The notes: a model not told the origin generated them from the sequence alone. Counted from the stretch's first letter, positions 47,364 through 59,340 are shown. The stretch: DNA of 64,000 bases from Siphonodentalium dalli (GCA_032622095.1 CP136063.1:145815379-145879378); one strand, 5' to 3'. Program-made: numbers and translations.

Positions 47364-49919
47364 TAATCCCTTTGGTAATACGATTGATTTGTAGATTATT
47401 TGGCAGCTAAGAGGTGTGATACCACCTGCATACATCCCAGCATTGCTCAGCATAAGATAGACTGAGCGAATTTTCTTAATTGTATGATCAACGAATTGAT
47501 TTATATGAGCATTTTTATGCAGGGGGATGCCCAAGTGAGTGACGCTTTCTGTTTCATATATTGGCTTCTCGTTTAATGTCCAAGTATTTTTTGTGCGAGA
47601 TTTTGATGACGCGCCAGATTCGCTGAAAACGATCACCTTACACTTTTCCTGGTTATACTGGTACCGCCATTTTTGACTGAACTTTCCACAAATATCACAT
47701 AGTAGTTGAAGGCCATTTGCGGTTAGAGATAATAGCGTCATATCGTCGGCCTGTGTTGGTGAAGCACAATTGATGGAACCCAATCTCATCCCTAACTGTG
47801 AGTTCTCTAGTTCAGTTAATAAATCGTTTATAAATAGCATATACAATACAGGGGATAATATGTTACCTTGTCTTGTACCTTGGCTAATATCAAATGTTCT
47901 TGAGTTTGCATTGTTGAATCTGACGACGCATTTGAAACCATTAAGTAGAGTGTCAAACAATAGAAATATCTTGCCGCAAAAACCACGATTATATAACTTG
48001 AATAGTAGTCCGTCTATCCACACTGTGTCGAAAGCTTTTCTGACATCAAGGAAGCATGTGTATAACGGACTGTGTAATTTGCTGGTATATGTGAAACATT
48101 CGTTTAAAACAAATGATGAGTGAAGACAGCTGACTTCTTTCTGAAAGCCTTTTTGCAAAGGGTGAACACGAATGAGCTCAGGTGTGTGTGTTTCTAGGCG
48201 CGTGAGTATAACTTTTTCCAAGACTTTATATAATACTGGGAGAAGAGTGATTGCTCTGTAGCTGTCGAACACCTTTTTCGGTTTTGTCCCACCTTTATAT
48301 AAAGGGATTATCACGCCAATTTTTGCCCGGTGTGGGATGTGATTGAGTTCCATCATCATCGACAGCATATATGCTACAGACGTAATGAGACTTTCGCCTC
48401 CATGAATAAAGTGTTCATATGAAAGTGAATCGTGACCTGGAGCTTTGCCTTTGCCGGCGTGTTTTAATGCATTGTGCACTTCTTCTGGAGTTATTTCATA
48501 ACATAATATGGCGTCAATTTCTTCTGAGCATTGTGTACTAATTATTTGTGAGACGGAATCAGTGACATATCTAAAATGCTCGTGATTAAAATTTTCTGAG
48601 TCAAACTTGGAGTATAGAGATTCAAAGTAATCGGCCCATGCATTTATTACATCATCGGGCTCTCGCAGAGGATTACCATCCACTTCGAAAAGATTATGTG
48701 AAGGGTCTTTCCGTCGATTACGATTGCCATTGAAAGCCCTGAAGAAATTATTAATATTTGACTCTGCCATATGATCTACTCTATCGTCCATTTGTCTTAG
48801 AAAATTTTCATTAGCTTTTCTATGCTCACGTCGGAAAAGGCATTTTGCATCCTTGTAATTTTTGTAGTCAGGATGTGTGTTGTCATGTGGTTTACCGGAA
48901 ATGATCCAAATATTGCGGTAGTGTTTCATAGCTTTGTGCCGCTGTTTTAGGTTATCATTCCAGTAAGGCTTTAAGTGTCGTTTAAATGATGTGACTGGGA
49001 CAAACACTTCAGCTGCGTCAGTAACTGCATATATGACTTTGTTGTAGAATGCATTTAGGTCTTCCTTGGACGCAATTGAATGTGGTGGTAGACTGCCGCC
49101 TATTTGGGCCTGGTATTGCATGATGTTCTCGCTTGCTGATTCAAATTTCCTCCAGTTAGGTTTTATTTGAGCGGATGTTAGGCTAGGGTCGTTGGCGCTT
49201 TCGCCGTATGATATGCTCATGACGATAGGGCGATGATTTGGGGAGTCACCCAAGACCTCAATTTTAGATATTCTCGACTTGTCTTGTGTCGGTACAAGAA
49301 TGTGGTCGATTATGCTACCTCCATTTCCATTGGGCGCAACAAATGTTTCGGATAATCCCCTGCAAAGAGGGCTTGAATTTGCTGAGAAGAATTTGCTTTC
49401 ATTCACAAATGTGGAGAATGACCTGTTTCTGGCGTCTGATTTTTGAAGATTACCATTGAAGTCTCCCATCAAGATCAAATGCCCCAACGAGGAGTAACTG
49501 CTTATTATATCTGAGAGAAATTTGATATAGTCTCTGTAAAATTCGACAGCGTAGTTGGTACATGGCATGTATACCTGAAAAATGTAGATATATACCCCCG
49601 GTCTGAGCCTAAACTGTATGCCACAAATGCGATCGTCGGACATGTCTAAAATTGTTATCTTGCTGTTATGCTCGGTTTTCCATAGAAGGGCGACACCTCC
49701 TTTGTATCTTCCGCGTTGCATAGGTACACGTTGAGTTGCATCACAAACTGCGTGAAAACGATAATTTGGATCAACTGATTCCAGAAAGTGAGCGTTATGT
49801 TCGTGGAGCCAGTGTTCTGATATCCCACATATATCGGTATTTTGAGTTGACAACATATTACTGAGATAACTGCTGCTGGAGAGCAACCCGGTACAATTCC
49901 ACGTAACAACATTCAGCAT
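47364..49919 (-). pseudogene. LINE ORF2 endonuclease + reverse transcriptase, copy I
   Basis: 852 codons from ATG 49919 to the hAT insertion. Residues 1-235 form an APE-type endonuclease: WNCTGL (7-12), E35, GDFN (152-155), SIIDHIL (202-208) and SPNHRP (226-231). Residues about 480-760 form the RT: KGKAPGHD (490-497), PLYKGG, RAITLLP, FLDVRKAFDTV (623-633, D625), QGTRQGNILSP (680-690) and QADD (723-726). The usual Tyr/Phe before ADD is Gln. Predicted role: nicking target DNA and priming reverse transcription of LINE RNA. The frame has no stop or frameshift before the hAT, which truncates it. Complete without the insert it would be 1088 residues. Confidence 0.92.
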
Positions 49920-50032
49920 TACCGCAAAAATTGGATTGACTTACAAACAAAATTAATAGGAGCATGCGACCAAAGGTAGCTGAGAATATAGAGATATATA
50001 TACCAAGTACAATGAATAGTTGTGCCTATAAT

Positions 50033-50242
50033 TTACGTGCGTGTGTTGGTATCATTGGAAATCCATTCTGTGCACGTGACTCCTTTTGGGAAGCAGTCAG
50101 GGCCTCTACAGTAGATACTATCTGAAACACCAACGTTAATTCGGGCTGATATTTGGCCATTGCTGCGAGATCTGAAAACATGAACAATTGTGAATTTAAC
50201 ATGTGCGTCGATCAAAAATTTGGCCAGAATTTGAGAGTTCAT
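50033..50242 (-). pseudogene. Probable LINE ORF1 C-terminal remnant, copy I
   Basis: 69 codons ending 113 bp before the ORF2 ATG. The end, CRGPDCFPKGVTCTEWISN, resembles the ...FWPxxVxxRxW... ending of ORF1 proteins in related LINEs. Its 5' part is cut off by the element's truncation. The assignment is tentative. Confidence 0.4.
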
Positions 50243-50263
50243 TGTTTCTGGTAGATTGGAATA

Positions 50264-51050
50264 AAATTCTCTTTATGTTGGAATTATTCCATCGGAGTTG
50301 AAAGATTTATCTTTTCTTGTTTAGATATTGTTATGTAAACAAAGCATAAAAAGTTACTTTCCTGGTGTTTCTTTATATTATGATGGTAAACATAACGAGC
50401 GTTCCTTGTTGCTCAATTCCTTATTTGGAAATAATAAAGAGCGTTTATACCATTTGTGTGTGATTAGCCAGTAGCATTGTGCTGCCTTCTATAACACAAT
50501 CAGACTCTTGTTTAGGTAAAATGTAGTAGGTCTTTATGTAAGCATGATGCTTAAGCGATAGTGATCGTATATTTGAACCAAAATGTATGCGTTTTAATAT
50601 TTTTCTGTTTACGGTGTTTGGAACAAATATGAATATTTTCGACAACTAAGCCCTCTCGTCCCTTTAATATAATTAATATAACATCCCTCATCCAATAATC
50701 TCCAAATTGCATATCTAATTTCAATCATAGTTACACGTCACACCGCCCCTCATCATTTGCCAATTGTACACCCTTTTTTTGCTGCTGCTGCTGCAACTGC
50801 TCAATTTCTTTAAAAATTATTGAAAAAATGGCCCTCCCGCCCGCCGACATTTACCTCTGATTTTTTTTTTCGATCATCGGTCCACACCAAAATTGAGCAC
50901 ACGTCCCTATATAATATACCTATTTAAACCGACTATACACGGTGGTGTAATAGATCAACCGTTAATTTAACCGTTTAGGTAGCATATTTCCACGTATAGG
51001 TTATCGCGACAAATCCCTGCTGATCTGTTATTAATGAACCAAACAATTAA
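50264..51050 (+). repeat. Gene-end fragment fused to S2
   Basis: 50264-50326 equals the last codons and stop region of the protease-type gene (54481-54543; SLYVGIIPSELKDLSFLV). It is joined at ATTG directly to S (50327-51050). Relative to the intact order (gene end 42495, S at 44344) about 1.85 kb is missing. ATTG is present on the S side of the junction and ATATT on the gene side. Confidence 0.85.
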
Positions 51051-51438
51051 CATGTCAACACACTCTGGCCCGCCAATGCTACAGTGTATAAACGTAACGG
51101 GACAAATATGCACATTATATTGGCAGCTAACGAGAACATTCATCAACAGAAATCTGCTCACCCCTTTCAGCCGATACGATAGAAACTAAACGATTTGTTA
51201 CTTTTAATTACCCGTACGTAATTACACTACTTGCGTGTTAATAAAGTACGACCCCATTACCACTAAAGGTGAAACATGGGATTTAGAACATTAATATTCA
51301 CTCTTACATAGTTCCACATCCAAGGTTCGTCTTGTGTAATCGTATGTCAGTTGTAACGTTGTGAAACTGCAACCGAACTGAATCATTCGATGCTAAATAG
51401 TTCATGGGTGACCTGATGCATGCATCTTAGTTTTCTTG
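51051..51438. other. Unique spacer between copies I and II
   Basis: About 390 bp not repeated elsewhere in the window and without recognisable coding sequence. It separates the end of S2 from the start of unit copy II. Confidence 0.6.
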
Positions 51439-51971
51439 TTTCACCCAAACCTTGGATGTTTATTTCACACCTGTTTCTGGGATAACATGTGTGTCGACTG
51501 AGAACCTGTGTGTCAATTGAGGAGAACCCACGGAGGATTTGTGTAAATGTTAGCCCAAACGACATTTCGAAGTAACGACGGCTTTGTTGTTTATTTCGAG
51601 GAATAATACCGCATCATATGAATTCAGCCCAAATATATTGACAGGTGTCAAGGGTCTAACTCTATACTGAGCAATAAAAAACTAATATAATAAATACCGA
51701 GTATATTTAATTTAACGCCAATGGGTCGTTTAAGTCCGTTTAAGAGTGTATTTATGCCTAAAGCAAAGTGAAATAACGATCTTAAAATGAATTGGCCGGT
51801 ATATTTTATTAGTTATCAGGGTTACCAGGGTCGTAGTTGCATAAATTACAATATATCTTATTTTTATGCTAAGATAATTGCGTGGTTATCTGTTGTAGCT
51901 TGATCGGTATCGATCGGTATTGAGGTTAACACAAATCCCATATATGGAAATTCCAAATATGGAAAGTGACT

Positions 51972-51983
51972 TGCGCATGCGCA
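51972..51983. promoter_or_regulatory. NRF1-type palindrome, distal (copy II)
   Basis: Perfect TGCGCATGCGCA about 790 bp upstream of the ATG at 52773; counterpart of 35322-35333. Confidence 0.5.
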
Positions 51984-52279
51984 AAACAGATACAATGGTC
52001 TTCCTAAAAACGAAGCAATGAACGATTGATAACAACAAACACCGACCCAGTTAAATAACGACATTAGATGGCGGTGTATTGCGTCTTTAAGAGTGTGTTG
52101 ATGTCTAAATCATGTGATTAACTAATTAAAAATTATTTCGACTACATATTTCGATAATTATCAGGTCCGCAGTTCGATCATGAAACAAAATTTCTGACTT
52201 GTATGTTAAGACTTTAATTGCTTGGTAATTATTGAGATTGCAGTTTCCTTATATGGCAACTCCTTATTTGGAATTTTCT

Positions 52280-52291
52280 TGCGCATGCGCA
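52280..52291. promoter_or_regulatory. NRF1-type palindrome, proximal (copy II)
   Basis: Perfect TGCGCATGCGCA about 480 bp upstream of the ATG, again followed by AAGACGTCGCCATTTTT (52311-52327). Confidence 0.5.
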
Positions 52292-52772
52292 GAAATGATA
52301 GAATTCCATGAAGACGTCGCCATTTTTATTATCAGTCCAGACAGAGAAATTTGTATTGACTTGTTTCATTTATTTAATTTATGATGGCGATGTCATTTGA
52401 TAAATAATAGTCAATTTTGTGTTGATAACACGATGGTAAGATCAGTTCTGCAAATATCCACCGCACCTGCGAAGTTTATTTGTATAATCGGAGATTTCAA
52501 TAATCCTTTGTTGTGTTAGGCCTACTCTAGTCTAGTAGTAGTTGGCGTGTTGCCATTTTCTGCGATTGCTAAATTTAGTCAAATTACTGGACCCTCTGAA
52601 TTTTCTTTCGCGATTTAGATTTACAAATCAAAATAATTCAAATTCCAAATAAATCTTTTTCTTTTAACGAATTTTTCTCCATTCACTATTTGTTATACTG
52701 ATAATAATATTTTATTCTTTTGCCTTCCATTTTACTGTGTATCTGATTTAGAATCAGTCAATCGCCATCATC

Positions 52773-54541
52773 ATGGTCAGAGCTGTGAGGGCAAATTTAC
52801 AGCAGGGCTGCCAACAGTTTTCACCTTTTACTGGTGTTCAGTGTACAGCAATTGCTTTGGTAGCATTGTTATTTTTTCATCTGGCCGGATCAACGATCAA
52901 AACCAAAATGATCAACTTGTGAACAATGATGCATATGATTTGGATGGACTGTTAGAACAGGGAACGATTTTGTATTCACAGTTAGTTCAAACTGTACATA
53001 GGGACATTCTAAATTCAAACACTGGATATCTTGGACATTATCATTTGCCCGAAAATTTAGAGCCGTTTAACAATATTTTCCACATCCGATATGTTCGCGA
53101 CCAATTTCATGGTGTTGTAAATGGGGATATAGACAGCGTTTTTGGGCAACAATCGTTTCTTGAATCATTGATTTCAGCCTTAAGTCTTAGTGAATTTCAC
53201 ATTAGAACATTTGGAGACATCACTGTTAGCTTTTATATTGACAGACCAAGAAATATATTTACAATTTTTGACTCTCATCAACGAGATTTGTTAGGACGAA
53301 CGTCATCTGGAGGTACAGCAGTTTTGTCACGGTTGAATTTTGAGTCCTTTGATGAACTTATTCTGCACGTGTTTGATAATTATGCAGGAATTTTTTTTGA
53401 GATCACTCCTATTATAACACAGACAGTGACAGCTATTGGAAGAATTGAAAGTGGGCCATTTATGATTGATTCAGCAGTGAGCACCACATCCGATAACGAT
53501 TTAAAAACAAAGGAAAATGTCGCTATAAATGTAACTGTTGAAGCATGTCAAGAAAGTGTAATTGAGCAATGTCAGGTGAAGAGTGCGAATCAGAGTTGTG
53601 GTATACAAGTGCAGACAAATCAATCTGTGTGTGTTGAAAGCAAATTTCGGAATAGTGTTATGAATAATACTAGTGATGTACATGTATGGGCTACCGGTAG
53701 CTGTGGTGATCACCAATATGCTTCAAGCTCATTAAAGAAGTGCTCCAAATGTTTAAGTAAGAAAAACGATGCTTTACAACAGAATGTTAATGTAGTCTTA
53801 AATGCTTCGGTGGACAATGATAGAAATTTTCTGTCAACAAATTTGTATGGTGTTATGTATGACACAAATGTGCGATATACATGTAATCCAAATATTCCAT
53901 ATACTGTCGCATCATGTGAAGTGTATGACGATCATGTGGTTGCTGCCAGAAATCGAGCAGACTTACTCCGGATTAATAAAGATCATTGTTATGGTACATG
54001 TAGTAAAATCAATCAAAGGAAAAAAACAAAGGTGAATCCAGTACAGTTTGATATTGAATGTAGTAATCAGATATTGCCTGTCAAGTGCGTTCCAATTGAT
54101 CACACTTCCATATCATTGTGTATTGACCTCGACAATTTACATGAATTTCATTCACATGTTTCTTTTATTTACTCTGTATCGGACAGTTTCACACCTCCAG
54201 TGTCTTTTGTTTATGAAGTTGACACATGGGTAGATCTATTAAATTTAGATTATGTGTCTGATGTTAATCACAATGTTGAATATGAGTGTGCAATACGAGA
54301 GCGTGCTGATTTTGAATGTGGTATGTGTTGTAAATTCTTGTTCTCTAATCAAGTGTCAAAGGTTCCACGGCACATTTGCGATGATGTTTTGGATAATTTG
54401 GAAATTGCTAGGGATTCAGCTTTGTGTCGTAAATGCCACAGGTCTTGCGGACATGTAATTCCAGTCTTACATAAGAAATTAAATTCTCTTTATGTTGGAA
54501 TTATTCCATCGGAGTTGAAAGATTTATCTTTTCTTGTTTAG
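52773..54541 (+). pseudogene. C76-like cysteine protease / Helitron-type N-terminal protein, copy II (one frameshift)
   Basis: The fullest copy: 589 codons from ATG 52773 if one base lost near 52868 (GTTATTTTTT here, GTTAATTTTTT in copy I) is allowed for. Residues 1-215 form a C76-like protease domain: Cys24 in GVQCTAIAL, LLEQGTILYSQL, and FDSHQRD with Asp167/His169, then GTAV. Spacing Cys...D-x-H fits the C76 ubiquitin-protease arrangement. A Cys-rich middle (about 250-435) has a CSKC motif. The end (about 500-589) has ECGMCC, LCRKCH and GIIPSELKDLSFLV, resembling the DUF6570 region before Rep/helicase in Helitron proteins. The stop falls just after it, so Rep and helicase are absent. Predicted role (inference): deubiquitinase-like factor of a rolling-circle transposon. 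A host-captured gene is an alternative. Confidence 0.6.
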
Positions 54542-54568
54542 ATAGTATGTACAAATCAAATAAACGGG

Positions 54569-54913
54569 ATGTCATTCTTTAATAACGTGTCGCATGTATC
54601 AGGTGAAGGTCAGTCTTCAGTTACCTTCACCTTTAGCATTCCACTGTGTACTCGCTCCCCGACTCTAGAAACGCAATCTGATTCCTATAGAGAAGCAGGA
54701 TACCAACATGAGATTATCAATAATCAGATAATAGCAGCCGAAAGACTGTCAATTACCTTAAGGTATTTGGCTACTTCTCGTAGATCGGTGTTAATTATCT
54801 TCGTCAATGATGTCATGTCACGCTTGTTAATAATTCATTTGTTCGGAAATACTTATTGGGGGTCGAAACGTATAAAATTGAACTACCACCACTTCCAAAA
54901 ACAACACCGATAA
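54569..54913 (+). pseudogene. Possible PIF/Harbinger nuclease fragment, copy II
   Basis: Same as 42520-42864 except for one residue near the start (SFFNN for SSFNN). It begins 28 bp after the stop of the protease-type gene, in a different frame. The motif ERLSITLRYLAT is the only recognisable part. Confidence 0.35.
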
Positions 54914-55764
54914 ACAATAACGCTCTTTTCTGTTCCATGCAATGGAAATGGCTATTTATTGTCCTGATATCAGTGATATAAATGAATGCCTATTAGTATT
55001 ATCCTGAAATAAATTTATGCCACTTTGGCGAACATGGGAACCACGGTACAATTTATGCCATTTAGGCACACTTCAGAGTGAAATCTGGGCTTATATTTCG
55101 GCGAGAATCCAAATCTAGATTCTCGTAAATATTCTCGCAAATTACCCTGGATTCTCGTGAAAAAGTATATATCAGCAAAAAGCAAAATCAGATGAAATAT
55201 ATGCCCTGGAAATATAGCAAATCGTTTAATGCTTTAGAATTTTTGTTTTCGGAGATTTATATATATGCTTAAAGACATATTATGGACTTTTTCGGGTGCG
55301 AGAAATTGATAAGTTAGTGCTCGGGCACTTTGCCAACCTGGGGAATGCTATCATTCTACTAACATCACTGAAAATTTCCAAAGAAATCTACAACACGACT
55401 TCATAGAGAACATCGTCTGAACTACTCCAAATTGTAAATATTTACACCTCGATTCGGGGCGCAACTATCGGCTATAATTAAACAAAAATGATTTCGCCAT
55501 CGACAGTCATTGCATTTAACTAATATATAAGAATGACGTTGTGTATCATCCATTTGGATTAATATTCGTAACAAATAACTACTTTGAGAAAGATTATTCT
55601 TAATTTCTATTTGATCACTCTGCCCGGTGTCTGCCGGAGTGTTTCACGTCACTTTAATCAAGGAAGACTGTTCAGAAAAACTGCATTTCAAGACCACCAA
55701 ACAACTTTCCTTTTTAGGGCCACCACATCTTTCCAAAGATGTACTTCTTCCATTTTGCTATCAA

Positions 55765-55945
55765 AGACCGAAAAATGTCGTTAAACTAGAGATCCAAATA
55801 CCCCCTAAGGGCCCCTGTATCTTGAGATATTAAAGACCGAAAATGTCGTTAAACTATAAAGACCGAAAAATGTCGTTAAACTAGAGATCCAAACATCCCC
55901 ACCCCCTATTTTTTGAGACATTAAAGAACGAAATATGTCGTTACA
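55765..55945 (+). repeat. Short tandem repeats with AAAGACCGAAAAATGTCGTT (copy II)
   Basis: Shorter counterpart of 43715-43985, with about one unit missing. The flanking sequence is otherwise nearly identical. Confidence 0.8.
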
Positions 55946-56305
55946 CCATTAATACATAATTTGTGTTTATGAAAGTCTGACAGAAATCATGTTAATATCG
56001 CCTTTCGTTACTGGTTTCCTCGACTCAAATATTTCTTACTGCTCAATACTTATAATTAAAAAAAATGTTCTGTGTTTTGTCACTTTGTGTCACTTCTTAA
56101 TAGCATTCTGTATTCTGCTATTGAAAAGAAAAAAAGTTGCAGTATACCTTAAAGGTACGGAAGGCCTTGGTGGGTATCATGTGAACATATTTCCACCTGT
56201 CAAAAACCGCTACAAACGAAAATAATATTCAAATATAGACAGACTTTGTTAATATACAAATGAGAAATATCTCATAAACAGTATGTTATTGTCGTAAATT
56301 TGACG

Positions 56306-57023
56306 ATTGTTATGTAAACAAAGCATAAAAAGTTACTTTCCTGGTGTTTCTTTATATTATGATGGTAAACATAAAGAGCGTTCCTTGTTGCTCAATTCCT
56401 TATTTGGAAATAATAAAGAGCGTTTATACCATTTGTGTGTGATTAGCCAGTAGCATTGTGCTGCCTTCTATAACACAATCAGACTCTTGTTTAGGTAAAA
56501 TGTAGTAGGTCTTTATGTAAGCATGATGCTTAAGCGATAGTGATCGTATATTTGAACCAAAATGTATGCGTTTTAATATTTTTCTGTTTACGGTGTTTGG
56601 AACAGATATGAATATTTTCGACAACTAAGCCCTCTCGTCCCTTTAATATAATTAATATAACATCCCTCATCCAATAATCTCCAAATTGCATATCTAATTT
56701 CAATCACAGTTACACGTCACACCGCCCATCATCATTTGACAATTGTACACCCTTTTTTTGCTGCTGCTGCTGCAACTGCTCAATTTCTTTAAAAATTATT
56801 GAAAAAATGGCCCTCCCGCCCGCCGACATTTACCTCTGATTTTTTTTTTCGATCATCGGTCCACACCAAAATTGAGCACACGTCCCTATATAATATACCT
56901 ATTTAAACCGACTATACACGGTGGTGTAATAGATCAACCGTTAATTTAACCGTTTCAGTAGCATATTTCCACGTATAGGTTATCACGACAAATCCCTGCT
57001 GATCTGTTATTAATGAACCAAAC

Positions 57024-57028
<5 letters not shown>
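56306..57028 (+). repeat. S repeat, copy S3
   Basis: Counterpart of S1 and identical to it at most diagnostic positions. It is followed by a longer (TA)n run that forms the 3' tail of the LINE. Confidence 0.85.
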
Positions 57029-57059
<31 letters not shown>

Positions 57060-57424
57060 TTTTATTTCCTCCAAGTATAGGAGAGCCATACATTATGAAT
57101 ACAATTACATTAAGAATTGAACAGAAACATAGAACTTATACGGTGTTAGTATGAATTGAACAAGAGCTAGAAGCACGCACACACAAACATCCATACAGTG
57201 TTAGTATAGCTCTCACGCTCGATGATGTATGTGCCTATATATATATATACATCAATATGCTTTACGAACACGATAGAAACAGCACAGTAATTATTTTGTA
57301 ATATGTGGACATGTGGATCCTGAAATCCTGTTTCCATTACCACCATAAGAACAAATCGAGAGTATACTATGATCTATGAGTGATGCAGAAAATGATCTGT
57401 CTTATATTAGATAGCAATATTGCA

Positions 57425-58135
57425 TCATTCCACGCATAATTGTATTCTCTGATCAGACGTTGCAGAACATGCCAAAATAGCGTGTTCAACAATGTTGCTG
57501 AACGTAGTATTGCATACCTTACAATTGCCAGGTTCTGGAGAGGTGATTTTGGTCAACAGCTGGCCCACGAGTAGGAATTTATGCTTTTCACAGTTGATAA
57601 TTCTACATGAGCGCCATAGTTGGGCTGGAAAAAGGCAGTTGTGACTTTTGTTGAATGCCGTCAATGGTTGGTCGCCTCTCAGGCGGTTTTCTAGCTCAAT
57701 TTTGTTTTTATAGTTGATCTGCTGTGTAACAAGGGTTTTCCATTGACTTTTAGTTGGAGACTGACCATGTGAGGCATAGTCTACAATATACGATGTGAGA
57801 TTGTATTCATTTGCCAATATATGTACGTCTGTTAAAAATGAGGCAACGTTTGGTGTTTGGTTAGATGTTTGGTTCGATACAAGGTTGTCGTTCAAGCGTG
57901 CAATGAAAATGTCCTTTGCAGCTCTCCCGTCTGGAGTTCTACACAGATTGCCAAAGAAACAGAGTTTTCGCTTGTTTATAAAGGAAGCGAGAGAGCTTAA
58001 ACCAAGTAAGCCTTGGACAACGTCAGTGCGAGCCCTAAATGAAAACCCTTGGATACGTTTCAAACAGAATCTGTGCACACGTTCTAATGAAGTTATGTTA
58101 GTTTGAGATAAGCCGCACACGAGTTCCACCCCATA
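57425..58135 (-). pseudogene. LINE ORF2 C-terminal part, copy II
   Basis: Same as 45456-46166 with few substitutions, for example VELVCGLSQ for VELVRGLSQ and SCRIIN for SCRFIN. The CCHC motif is conserved and the stop is at the same place. Confidence 0.85.
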
Positions 58136-59332
58136 CAGGGATGTGGCTAGAGGGTCTCCGCTGGGGGGTGGGGGGGTGTCCACCTTGGGAATTTCCAACT
58201 GCACCCCCCCCCCCTTGAGTCGGAATCACACCAACACAACTTTTTGCATAATTCCATTTGTACCCCACCCCCTTGAGTCGAAATCGCACCAACACAACTG
58301 TTTGCATAATTCCATTTGCACCCCCCCTTGTACCTCATGACCAGGCCTAATTTCCTATATATTTATAAGCCATGCTTCTATTTTCCCAGTATGAGAACAT
58401 TAAGATATTTTAACCTGAAAATTGCCCCCAAAAAAAACAACTAGTGATCTAATTCCAGACAAATGCACACAGCTACCGACAACAGACCAGGAAACACCGG
58501 ACCGACCATGGTTGTTTGGCCCGGTGTGAGAAAATTTTGAAAACTATATACAAGAAAATCGCAAATCCTAGCATCTAGACTGGCCTCAACTGAAGCTTTC
58601 CTAGTGTTGGAATTTTCAAACCTCATGCTCCCCCTCAAGTTGGAAAATTCTTCAACTGATGACCATTTATGTCTACAAGTTTGACCAAATGTAGTAAAAT
58701 ATTGTTTTGCTAAACTAATTAGCAGTTTTGTATTGGCCATGTGGATGGGGCAATGACACACCGGGCCGACCATGGTTCGGCCCGGTGTGCGAAAATTTTG
58801 AAATCTGAACAAGAAAATCGCAAAATCCTAACATCTAGACTAGCCTCAAGCCTTCCTACTGTTGGAAATTTCAAACCCTACACCCCCACTTAGGTTGGAA
58901 AATTTCCAACTGATGACAATTCCAATGACAATGTTGACCAATTGTATGACAATATTGTTTTCTTAAATTAACTAGAAGTTTTTGACTGGCCACGGGGGAG
59001 GGACCAGGACACAAGCTTTCCAAGTGTTGGAAATTTCCAACCTGTCACCCCCCTAAGGTTGGAAAATTTCCAACTGATGTCCATTTTTGTCAAAAATTTT
59101 GACAAAAAATAGGAACATATGCAAATATTGGTCGAAAAACAATAAATTCCCCCAATAAATTGTTTTATATTATTATAAATCAAACTACAAGAACATTTTC
59201 AACCTATTGTTGGTGTGAAATTTCGTTGTGGCAGGTATGAAATTTCCAACTATTGAAAATATAGCTCTCTGCTGGGGGGGGGGGGGGGGGTGAGACACCC
59301 CCCCACACCCCCCCCCTTTAGCCACATCCCTG
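58136..59332. mobile_element. Non-autonomous hAT element inside LINE ORF2, copy II, 1197 bp
   Basis: The same CAGGGATGTGGCTA / TAGCCACATCCCTG termini, and target duplication ACCCCATA at 58128-58135 and 59333-59340. Differs from copy I mainly in lengths of the C and G runs near its ends. Hairpin CACACCGGGCCG...CGGCCCGGTGTG lies at 58757-58789. Confidence 0.95.
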
Positions 59333-59340
59333 ACCCCATA

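Larger units (their letters stand above)
45066..50263 (-). mobile_element. Non-LTR retrotransposon (EN+RT), copy I, with nested hAT
   Basis: About 4.0 kb of LINE plus a 1.2-kb hAT insert, on the minus strand. The 3' end (45066-45095) is AAATAAAAG followed by (TA)n instead of poly-A. The 3' UTR is 45092-45455. ORF2 is 49919 down to 45456, with an ORF1 remnant 50033-50242. The 5' end is truncated at about 50263 and abuts AAATTCTCTTTATGTTGG, which belongs to the protease-type gene. The endonuclease-RT-CCHC order fits the jockey/CR1/I group; the exact clade is not assigned. Confidence 0.88.
34930..51050 (+). repeat. Composite mobile unit, copy I of a tandem duplication
   Basis: Starts at TTTCACCCAAACCTTGGGTG, itself a small hairpin (CACCCAA/TTGGGTG). 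The same unit starts again at 51439. The order is promoter-like region, protease-type gene, Harbinger-like fragment, short tandem repeats, S1, LINE (inverted, with hAT inside), gene-end fragment plus S2. Copy I differs by the 5.3-kb fold-back C, a 323-bp patch replacing about 1039 bp of the gene, and an extra unit in the tandem repeat; it lacks a 139-bp segment present in copy II (about 51804-51942). Unshared bases flank the starts, so 34930/51439 is one breakpoint. Confidence 0.88.

Noticed and set aside
47770-48123. 117-residue plus-strand frame (also at 59747-60100)
   Set aside because: Antisense shadow of the RT coding sequence; no recognisable domain.
47229-49919. An 896- or 903-residue protein ending in Gly/Pro-rich sequence
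   Set aside because: The last about 40 residues are read-through into the hAT insert. Real ORF2 coding ends at the insertion and resumes on its far side.
44344-51050. S1 and S2 as long terminal repeats of an LTR element enclosing the 'RT'
   Set aside because: The enclosed RT is a non-LTR type with an APE endonuclease on the opposite strand. S lacks TG...CA ends, primer-binding site and polypurine tract, and S2 carries an extra gene-end fragment.
52841-52843. GTG at 52841 as the start of a 566-residue protein
   Set aside because: It is a frame artefact of the one-base loss near 52868. Copy I and the family pattern put the start at ATG 52773 (36132 in copy I).
57425-58204. A 259-residue protein starting MQLEIPKVDTPPPP
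   Set aside because: Its first about 22 residues come from the hAT terminus. The LINE coding part begins at the target duplication (58135).
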